DNA from: Acidobacteriota bacterium
GTDB lineage: Bacteria; Acidobacteriota; Thermoanaerobaculia; Multivoradales; JAHEKO01
Length of the DNA: 7,288 nucleotides
Direction of reading: 5' to 3'
Assembly: GCA_029863825.1 (NCBI GenBank)
Contig: JAOTUP010000093.1
Span: 1 to 7,288, forward strand
Below, one piece after another: positions 1 through 4,799 of the stretch. Position 1 is the first letter of the stretch. Each line of letters begins with the position of its first letter. A program made the translations under genes and the position numbers. Under the pieces are notes generated by a model. It ran no database searches. It was given only the letters and a program-made list of their open reading frames with translations, and was not told the DNA's origin.

Positions 1-204
1 GGAAGCGCAGTCTTCCTGGGAGCCGGAGATGATCGAAGTGCTCGCCTCAGGCACGCTGGCTCTCAGCTCGGGGCCGGTGCACCACGCCGCGGGCGTGTTG
101 ATCTCGACTTTCAGCTCGGTCTGGAGGCAGGAAGTCCCCGGCGAGTGCGAATCGTCTTCGATCGAGGGAATCAGGTTTGCCCGCAAGAAGAGCCGGGATC
201 CTAG
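1..204 (+). pseudogene. NTF2/SnoaL-like (DUF4440-type) protein, C-terminal part, frameshifted
   Basis: The gene enters from outside the window and ends at TAG 202-204. Frame 2 (positions 2-145) reads 48 residues, including the segments EVLASGTLALSSGP and GVLISTFSSVWRQE. These look like the last strands of the cone-shaped NTF2/SnoaL fold in DUF4440-type proteins, where a GP turn is followed by a TFSSVWR-type strand and then a WRIVFD-type strand. The final strand appears only in frame 1 from 148 on, as RIVFDRGNQVCP followed by the stop. Restoring one G after 147 (reading TGG CGA) joins the halves into a smooth PGEWRIVFDRG. The family includes isomerases, hydrolases and many proteins of unknown activity, so no substrate can be named. 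The lesion may be a true pseudogene mutation or a consensus error; conservation on both sides favours an error or a very recent event. Family call by motif recall. Confidence 0.6.
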
Positions 205-291
205 ACAGCTCATCGCGCCGCGGGTTGTTTCTACGCACTACGCGCTCGACCCCGATTGTCGTCGGCAGAAACCATTGGTCCGGTCGTCGCG

Positions 292-297
292 TATAAC
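292..297 (+). promoter_or_regulatory. Possible -10 element of the cytochrome gene
   Basis: TATAAC (five of six matches to TATAAT) lies 27 bases before the ATG at 325. Transcription would start near 304, just ahead of the ribosome binding site. No good -35 hexamer sits 16-18 bases upstream; the nearest TTG-containing hexamer, TTGGTC at 275-280, is too close. The short palindrome ACCATTGGT at 271-279, just upstream, could be an operator, but it is small enough to be chance. Confidence 0.3.
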
Positions 298-311
298 TGT
301 CAGACTGTTAC

Positions 312-318
312 GAGGAGG
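312..318 (+). promoter_or_regulatory. Ribosome binding site of the cytochrome gene
   Basis: GAGGAGG lies 6 bases before ATG 325. It decides the start: the reading frame is open further upstream to a TTG at 256, but only the 325 start has a strong Shine-Dalgarno sequence, and only that start puts a normal signal peptide at the N-terminus. Confidence 0.8.
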
Positions 319-324
319 TCGTCG

Positions 325-1128
325 ATGGATCGTGTCTTGAATCGAGCCGTTGGAATCCGTGCTCTTGCAGTGGCGGTTGTGCTGGGAGCCTTCGCTCCCG
401 TCGCCCAATCGCAAATCCCGGATGAGTTCAGCAACCTGAAGGTCCTCGACCAGGCGATCGAGAAACCGGAGCTTCTGGAAACGATGAAGGGGTTTGCTCT
501 CGGGCTCGGCGTCCGCTGCAACCATTGCCACGTCGGCCCTGACAACCTCGAGGGCATGGACTTCGCCAGCGACGAGAAAGCGACCAAGCGCACGGCGCGG
601 CGCATGCTCGAGATGGTGCGGGCCATCAACGGTGAGACGCTGGCCGACCTGCCGAGCCTCGAAGACGGCGAGAAACCTCAGCACGTGTCGTGTTACTCGT
701 GCCACCGGGGCCTGTCTGAGCCGCCCGGGCATCTCGCCGACGTCCTTGCCGAGACGGCCCGCGATTCCGGCCCCGAGGCCGCGCTCGAGCAGTACCGGGC
801 GCTGCGAGCCGAGCACTTGGGCACCGGACGCTACGACTTCAGCGAGCAGACGTTGAGCCGGCTCGCGCGGATGTATGCCGAGGCGAATGAGTTCGACCAG
901 GCGTTGGCGATTCTCGCCGGCGCGGGAGAGTTCTACGACAGTTCCCCATCGCTTGCCACCAACACGGGGATGGTGCATTTCGCTCGCGGTGATCTCGAAG
1001 CGGCTCGGTCTAGCTTCGAGCAGGCGGTCGAGATCGACCCGGAGTTCGCGCCGGCGAGGGGGGCGCTGGCCCGGATCGAGGTCATGCTCAGCCAGCCGGA
1101 CACCGAGTCGGCAGTCGAAGAACCCTGA
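325..1128 (+). CDS. Exported diheme c-type cytochrome (reaction-centre cytochrome-like) with TPR tail
   Basis: This 267-residue protein has a signal peptide: basic start, hydrophobic stretch at about 11-25 and an Ala-Gln-Ser cleavage region at 27-29. The mature part should be periplasmic. Two covalent heme sites are visible, CNHCH at 65-69 and CYSCH at 123-127. Met54 lies ten residues before the first Cys within MKGFALGLGVRCNHCH, the Met-helix-CxxCH layout of the photosynthetic reaction-centre cytochrome c family (PF02276-like). Met94 or Met97 could serve the second heme. The true reaction-centre subunit has four hemes; this short two-heme form is the type seen in many non-phototrophs, so photosynthesis should not be inferred. 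Residues about 175-255 form two TPR-like helical hairpins (FDQALAILAGAGEFY; GDLEAARSSFEQAVEIDPEF), suggesting a docking role. The electron donor and acceptor are unknown. The next gene, on the same strand 269 bases downstream, is a GGDEF-PilZ protein. Confidence 0.82.
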   Translation: MDRVLNRAVGIRALAVAVVLGAFAPVAQSQIPDEFSNLKVLDQAIEKPELLETMKGFALGLGVRCNHCHVGPDNLEGMDFASDEKATKRTARRMLEMVRAINGETLADLPSLEDGEKPQHVSCYSCHRGLSEPPGHLADVLAETARDSGPEAALEQYRALRAEHLGTGRYDFSEQTLSRLARMYAEANEFDQALAILAGAGEFYDSSPSLATNTGMVHFARGDLEAARSSFEQAVEIDPEFAPARGALARIEVMLSQPDTESAVEEP

Positions 1129-1186
1129 AACAAAGCTGATTAGTGGGACATGGCAGGCAAACGGGTAACCGAACGGGTTCTTGTCT

Positions 1187-1255
1187 GAGGGGCGCCTTCG
1201 GGTGCGTGAGTCGAGGGTGCACCCCGGCACTGGGTGAGACTCCCGGCGCGGCCTC
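1187..1255 (+). other. Candidate structured RNA element in the intergenic gap
   Basis: By hand, this stretch folds into one long interrupted stem: GAGG 1187-1190 with CCTC 1252-1255, GCGCC 1192-1196 with GGCGC 1245-1249, GAGTC 1208-1212 with GACTC 1238-1242, and GTGC 1217-1220 with GCAC 1227-1230. The GCGCC arm has a competing partner, GGTGC 1201-1205, closing a very stable UUCG tetraloop, so two exclusive folds are possible. It does not match any riboswitch I know. It may be part of the cytochrome 3' UTR, an independent RNA, or a leader of the next gene. Chance pairing is easy in G+C-rich DNA and no covariation was tested. Confidence 0.3.
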
Positions 1256-1260
1256 CACGG

Positions 1261-1294
1261 TGTGGTCCTTTGCGCTGTCGTAGTAAAGACCACA
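1261..1294 (+). other. Inverted repeat (10-bp stem, one bulge)
   Basis: TGTGGTC 1261-1267 pairs with GACCACA 1288-1294, and TTT 1269-1271 pairs with AAA 1285-1287, leaving C1268 bulged and a 13-base loop. No run of T follows, so it is not a typical intrinsic terminator. It lies six bases after the larger folded element, and the two together could form one structured RNA or a factor-dependent end for the cytochrome transcript. Confidence 0.4.
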
Positions 1295-1359
1295 ATGGGT
1301 ATCAGCCCCCGTTGCGACCGGCCGGCCTCGCCTGAAGAAGCGCGCCGTCCGACGTCGAG

Positions 1360-1388
1360 TTGACCGTCGTTTCGAGCACTGCGACAAT
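1360..1388 (+). promoter_or_regulatory. Sigma70-type promoter of the GGDEF-PilZ gene
   Basis: TTGACC at 1360-1365 (five of six matches to -35) and GACAAT at 1383-1388 (four of six matches to -10) are separated by exactly 17 bases. The predicted transcription start, about 1394-1396, falls only a few bases before the GTG at 1398. There is no Shine-Dalgarno sequence upstream of that GTG, so the message may be leaderless or nearly so. Confidence 0.45.
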
Positions 1389-1397
1389 CGGCGTGTC

Positions 1398-2603
1398 GTG
1401 AACGAAAAGAAAAAGCCCTCGCCGGCCTGGAGTCCGGAGGTTACGGAATCTCTGCACGTACTCCTGGAACATCAGGGCATGCGAAGCCGCGAGCTCGATG
1501 CGCAGCTTTCACGGCTCGCTGATGTCGAGGGGGACGCGGTCTATTCCGAGCTCATCTACTTGCTGTGCCGGCTGCGATTCGATCCCGCCGAGGCGCATGA
1601 GCACTGGCGGCGGATCCTCGAGGGTCAGGCCGGCATGGAAAAGCAGCTGGGGGCATCGGTGGATCCCCGCGTTGCCCTGATTCACTACTTTCTCGAGGTG
1701 CAGCCGTCACTCGAAAGCCCGATTGTCATCGAGATGCGGCTCTTCGAAGAAGCCAGGGAATCGGCGTACCGGGACGAATTGACGGGGCTCCGGAACTACC
1801 GTTTTTTTGCAGAAAACCTGGAGCACGAAGTGCGCCGGAGCGATCAGATCAACCAGCCGGTCTCGCTGGTGATGATCGACATCGACGACTTCAAGGCCTA
1901 TAACGACCGCAACGGGCACCAGCAGGGAAGCCGGGCACTGGCGATGATTGCCAGGGTGCTGGAGAAGACGGTGCGGATTGTCGATGGCGTCGCGCGCTAC
2001 GGCGGCGAGGAGTTCACCTTCGTCATGCCGGCGACTCCGAAGCTGGGGGCGCACCAGGTCGCCGAGCGCGCACGCCGAGCGATCGACGAGGAATTTTTCC
2101 CGGGCGAAGCGAGACAGCCAGGGGGCACACTGACGGCGAGTTTCGGCGTTGCCACGTATCCGGCCGATGCGGCGAGCGCCGAGGAGCTGGTGCGAAACGC
2201 CGACCGTGCGCTCTACGTCGCCAAGTCGAAGGGTAAGAACGTGGTCGAGATGTACCGCGACAGCCGGCGGTCCTTCAAACGTCTGGCAGCGACTCTCGAG
2301 GGCTCGTTTCGCTCCCTGGGAGAGGAGTTTCCCTTGCAGACGGTGGACCTCTCCACCGGCGGCCTCAAGTTCACGGCCGACGACGAGTTGCCGGAAGGGG
2401 CGCTTCTCGATGTTCGCGTGCGGCTCCCGAAAACCTCTCGCGATATCGCGATGGCAGTACGGGTGGTGAGCATCGCCCGAGTCGAGGGCGGAAGATTCCA
2501 CGTCTCGGCGCGGACGCTCGAGATCGGCCGGCGCGACCTCGGGGCTCTGGTCGACTACCTGCGCCGCGTCGATGGTGAACCGTCTGATGCGGCAGACGGC
2601 TGA
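1398..2603 (+). CDS. GGDEF-PilZ protein with Hypr-like serine in the base-binding site
   Basis: This 401-residue, apparently cytoplasmic protein has three parts. Residues about 12-115 are helical and of unrecognised family. The GGDEF cyclase domain spans about 123-285: DELTGLRNYRFF at 126-137, metal-binding DID at 161-163, GGEEF at 202-206, inhibitory-site RIVD (RxxD) at 193-196, and ADRALYVAKSKGKN at 268-281. The PilZ domain spans about 288-391, with RSFKR (RxxxR, 291-295) and DLSTGG (DxSxxG, 317-322), the c-di-GMP-binding pair. The normal GHxxGD motif reads GHQQGS, so the guanine-contacting Asp (PleD D344) is Ser178. In Hypr GGDEF enzymes this change goes with making 3',3'-cGAMP besides c-di-GMP; here that product is inference. 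The PilZ domain could sense the enzyme's own product. GTG 1398 is favoured by promoter position; ATG 1479 is an alternative. The end converges on the next gene with a 16-base gap. Confidence 0.88.
   Translation: MNEKKKPSPAWSPEVTESLHVLLEHQGMRSRELDAQLSRLADVEGDAVYSELIYLLCRLRFDPAEAHEHWRRILEGQAGMEKQLGASVDPRVALIHYFLEVQPSLESPIVIEMRLFEEARESAYRDELTGLRNYRFFAENLEHEVRRSDQINQPVSLVMIDIDDFKAYNDRNGHQQGSRALAMIARVLEKTVRIVDGVARYGGEEFTFVMPATPKLGAHQVAERARRAIDEEFFPGEARQPGGTLTASFGVATYPADAASAEELVRNADRALYVAKSKGKNVVEMYRDSRRSFKRLAATLEGSFRSLGEEFPLQTVDLSTGGLKFTADDELPEGALLDVRVRLPKTSRDIAMAVRVVSIARVEGGRFHVSARTLEIGRRDLGALVDYLRRVDGEPSDAADG
2580..2599. terminator. Hairpin at the junction of two convergent genes
   Basis: CCGTCTG at 2580-2586 is perfectly complementary to CAGACGG at 2593-2599, with a six-base loop. 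It covers the last codons of the GGDEF-PilZ gene and would be transcribed after the stop codon of the opposing GAF-GGDEF gene. Neither side has a T tract, so if it ends transcripts it does so weakly or with Rho. Confidence 0.35.
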
Positions 2604-2619
2604 GATCGAGTCATCGCGC

Positions 2620-3705
2620 TCACGTCCCGGAGTCGGCGCGCACGACCCGGTTGCGGCCGGCGCGTTTGGCCCGAAAGAGCGCGCGGTCGGCAGCGCCGAT
2701 GAGGTCGTCACTGGTCATGTCTGCTTCCCAGGTTGCGACCCCCAGGCTGATCGTGACCGGTCGTTTCTCCCACGCGGCTTGCTCCACCGCGCGCCGGAAG
2801 CGCTCGGCTAACACGATGGCACCCTCGATGCTGGTATTGGAGAGCACGATGGTGAACTCTTCCCCACCGTAACGGGCCACGTAGTCACTCGAGCGGCTTT
2901 CGTTCTCGATCGCGCGCGCCACCGTCTTCAGAGCCTCGTCGCCTTCGGGATGACCGAACGTGTCGTTGTAGGACTTGAAACGATCGATGTCCGCCAGGGC
3001 GAGAGAAAAGAGCTGTTCGTGGCGCTTGGCACGGCTGATCTCCTGGTCCATCTGATCGAAGAAGGCACGGCGGTTCTTCAACCCGGTCAAAGCGTCGGTC
3101 GTCGACCGCTTGGCGAGCAGCGCGTTGTTTTCCTCGAGCTCGCGCTGATAGGCCTCCAGACGGTGCTGATACCCGCGTCGCTCCTCGGCATGGCGCTCGA
3201 GCGAGGCGACGGTCCGGCGCAGCTCGAGCTGAGCCATTACTTGGCGCGACAGAGCCAGCAAGGCATTCCGTTGGTCGGCGTCGATATCGCGCGGCTGGGT
3301 ATCGATGACGCACAGCGTCCCAAGGGCGCTTCCGGTCGACGTTCTGAGCGGAGCTCCGGCATAGAAGCGGATCGAGGGGTCCGAAATGACGAGAGGGTTT
3401 TTGGCAAAACGCTCGTCGCTCGTCGCATCCGGCACCACCATGAGGTGGTCGGGCTCGAGGATCGCATGGGCACAGAAAGCGAGATCTCGCGGTGTTTCGT
3501 CCACCGCCAGGCCAAGTTTCGACTTGAACCACTGTCGGTCTTCGTCAATGAGACTGACGAGGGCGATTGGACAGCCGCAGATATGCGACGCCAGGTGCGT
3601 GATGTCGTCATACGCCTGCTCGGGAAGCGTGTCGAGCACGTCGTAGCTTCGAAGCTCGTCGAGGCGAAGCTCCTCGGTGTCGGGGGTCGGGACGCTGCCG
3701 GACAT
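2620..3705 (-). CDS. GAF-domain diguanylate cyclase
   Basis: This 361-residue cytoplasmic enzyme should join two GTP into c-di-GMP. Residues about 25-160 are a GAF sensor domain of the type common in GAF-GGDEF proteins, with the recognisable segments RSYDVLDTLPE, ALVSLIDEDRQWFKSKLGL, TPRDLAFCAHAI and YAGAPLRTSTGSALGTLCVID. Residues about 160-200 are charged and heptad-like, a probable coiled-coil linker. The GGDEF domain follows: TDALTGLKNRRAFF 203-216, DID 239-241, GHPEGD 251-256 with the canonical guanine-binding Asp256, inhibitory-site RSSD 271-274, and GGEEF 280-284. No transmembrane segment is visible. The start is supported by AGGGAG nine bases upstream. The GAF ligand is unknown. It converges with the GGDEF-PilZ gene and diverges from the DUF3142-like gene. 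All catalytic residues are present, so activity is likely. Confidence 0.93.
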   Translation of the reverse strand: MSGSVPTPDTEELRLDELRSYDVLDTLPEQAYDDITHLASHICGCPIALVSLIDEDRQWFKSKLGLAVDETPRDLAFCAHAILEPDHLMVVPDATSDERFAKNPLVISDPSIRFYAGAPLRTSTGSALGTLCVIDTQPRDIDADQRNALLALSRQVMAQLELRRTVASLERHAEERRGYQHRLEAYQRELEENNALLAKRSTTDALTGLKNRRAFFDQMDQEISRAKRHEQLFSLALADIDRFKSYNDTFGHPEGDEALKTVARAIENESRSSDYVARYGGEEFTIVLSNTSIEGAIVLAERFRRAVEQAAWEKRPVTISLGVATWEADMTSDDLIGAADRALFRAKRAGRNRVVRADSGT

Positions 3706-3714
3706 TTCGTCTCA

Positions 3715-3720
3715 CTCCCT
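3715..3720 (-). promoter_or_regulatory. Ribosome binding site of the GAF-GGDEF gene
   Basis: Read on the minus strand, AGGGAG lies nine bases before the ATG at 3705-3703. It fixes this start. Confidence 0.7.
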
Positions 3721-3747
3721 GTAAATGCGGCCGTGGCTATGGTTTTG

Positions 3748-3772
3748 ATCTTACACTGCGCCCAAAGTGCCA
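3748..3772 (-). promoter_or_regulatory. Possible promoter of the GAF-GGDEF gene (sigma54-like or sigma70-like)
   Basis: On the minus strand TGGCAC is followed after five bases by GCGCA (3772 to 3757). The -24 element TGGCAC is perfect and the -12 GC is correctly spaced, but the usual TT before it is missing. Initiation would give a leader of about 40 bases. An alternative sigma70 reading uses TAAGAT (3753-3748) as -10 with a poor -35 (TTCTGG). Either is tentative. The gap 3706-3953 must also hold the promoter of the divergent DUF3142-like operon, which I could not locate; it contains a tandem GGTGAC repeat at 3804-3815. Confidence 0.25.
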
Positions 3773-3953
3773 GAATGGAAATGGGCCATAAAGAGGTCTG
3801 CCCGGTGACGGTGACAGTCTTGCTTGGGGCGGGCACGGCCGAAGAGGTCAGAGCGGAGCCGCCGACTGCCGGCTCCATGAACGAGTGGCCTGCGGAAGTC
3901 GGCTGGCGGCGTCGAACCGATTGGAGGAACCGGAGGATTGCCGGGACGCACGG

Positions 3954-4799
3954 ATGCCGGCGTTAGAATCGGCAGGGTTGACTCCACGCTCGATGCATCT
4001 CCTCGTACTCGCCATCCTTCTCTGTGGGAGCGGCGTGCTGTCGTGTCGCTCGGATCGGCTGGCCGTCGCTGCAGTCGACGCCGGGCCCGCTTCGCTGCCA
4101 CCGGTGATGCTCTGGGCCTGGCATGGTGAGCACGATCTTCGATTCATCGCGCCCGAGAGAACGGGCGTCGCTTTTCTCGCCGGCACCGTCAGGGTCTCGG
4201 GCGACTCGGTCGCCTTGCTCCCTGGCACGAGCTCCGTCGACGCCCCTCGAGGGACGGTGCTTTTGCCCGTTGTTCGCATCGAAGTCGACCCGCTGCGTAG
4301 AGCTCGGCTCGACGCACAGAGACTCGACGATGTCGCAGCCAGTATCCTGGGATTCGACGACCGTCGCTTCCGTGGGTTACAGCTCGACTTCGATGCGAAG
4401 CGTTCCGAACGCGGTTTCTACCTGCAGGTACTGGCCACCGTGCGGCGGGCACTCGGCGAGAGATTCTTGTCCGTCACCGCTCTGCCCTCGTGGTGCGTCG
4501 GCGATTCCTGGCTTCCCGGCGATGCCGCCGGTGAGTGGCCGAGCCACCTGATCGACGAGGTCGTTCCCATGCTCTTTCGCATGGGAACGGACGGCGAGTC
4601 CATACGCGCGCGATTGGCCGACGGGCGCGACTTCGTTGCCCGGTGTCGGAGCGCTTTCGGCGTCTCGGCGGACGAGCCCGTGCCGACGCTTTTTTCGAAC
4701 CGCAGGCTCTATCTCTTCAGTCCGGACGGTTGGACCCAAAGCTCTTACGACGAGCTCGTTTCACGAGCAGTGATGCGCACAGGGAACGCTAGATTATGA
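3954..4799 (+). CDS. DUF3142-like putative lipoprotein
   Basis: The predicted protein has 281 residues from ATG 3954. The N-terminus carries an Arg at 12, a hydrophobic stretch at about 15-29 and a plausible lipobox VLSC ending at Cys31, so it is probably membrane-anchored outside the cytoplasm. The body resembles the DUF3142 family: LWAW at 53-56 near the start, GVAFLAGTV soon after, GLQLDFDAKRSER with Asp145 and Asp147, a TALPSWC segment at 175-181, and DEVVPMLFRMG at 201-211. The acidic pair after a beta-strand suggests a TIM-barrel, glycosidase-like fold, but no activity is known to me and none should be assumed. The start is uncertain: ATG 3993 would leave almost no n-region, while GTG 3885 would add an unlikely polar extension; no start has a well-spaced ribosome site. 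The gene overlaps the following one by four bases (ATGA), implying coupled translation and a shared role. Confidence 0.75.
   Translation: MPALESAGLTPRSMHLLVLAILLCGSGVLSCRSDRLAVAAVDAGPASLPPVMLWAWHGEHDLRFIAPERTGVAFLAGTVRVSGDSVALLPGTSSVDAPRGTVLLPVVRIEVDPLRRARLDAQRLDDVAASILGFDDRRFRGLQLDFDAKRSERGFYLQVLATVRRALGERFLSVTALPSWCVGDSWLPGDAAGEWPSHLIDEVVPMLFRMGTDGESIRARLADGRDFVARCRSAFGVSADEPVPTLFSNRRLYLFSPDGWTQSSYDELVSRAVMRTGNARL
4562..4589. repeat. Perfect 11-bp inverted repeat inside the DUF3142-like gene
   Basis: CGTTCCCATGC at 4562-4572 is exactly complementary to GCATGGGAACG at 4579-4589, with the six-base loop TCTTTC. It lies within the codons of the VVPMLFRMGT motif, where the two Met codons sit symmetrically. 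It could form a strong mRNA hairpin or be a protein-binding palindrome; it may also simply follow from the amino-acid sequence. Confidence 0.6.
4781..4786 (+). promoter_or_regulatory. Ribosome binding site for the 779-residue protein
   Basis: AGGGAA lies nine bases before ATG 4796, inside the end of the upstream gene. It supports the overlapping ATGA start over ATG 4826, which itself has a G-run (4814-4818) seven bases upstream. Confidence 0.5.

Noticed and set aside
325..1128. Cytochrome gene as evidence of photosynthesis
   Set aside because: It has only two of four hemes, carries a TPR tail, and no reaction-centre or pigment genes are nearby. The family occurs in non-phototrophs.
1151..1185. 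GGCAGGCAAACGGGTAACCG segment resembling pieces of a GEMM (c-di-GMP/cGAMP) riboswitch
   Set aside because: The conserved GGGACGCAAAGC-type core and the ordered P1-P3 stems are absent. Scattered short matches are expected by chance.
238..1293. Long open frame on the minus strand opposite the cytochrome gene
   Set aside because: It is the complement of a gene with heme motifs and a good ribosome site, has an Arg/Pro-rich composition without recognisable motifs, and arises from G+C codon bias.
1318..1325. CCGGCCGG palindrome
   Set aside because: An eight-base G+C palindrome is common by chance in DNA of this composition.
1707..2711. Long minus-strand open frame opposite the GGDEF-PilZ gene
   Set aside because: The plus strand encodes complete GGDEF and PilZ motifs; the antisense product has no family features.
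3885..3953. GTG 3885 as start of the DUF3142-like gene
   Set aside because: It would add a polar, acidic extension ahead of the signal peptide and has no ribosome site.
2950..3966. Long plus-strand open frame opposite the GAF-GGDEF gene
   Set aside because: It is the shadow of an unambiguous minus-strand gene; only its last 260 bases lie outside it, and these show no family features or convincing start.
3877..3966. Possible 29-residue leader peptide (Trp- and Arg-rich) before the DUF3142-like gene
   Set aside because: There is no well-spaced ribosome site, it overlaps the following gene start, and it is the tail of a longer shadow frame.
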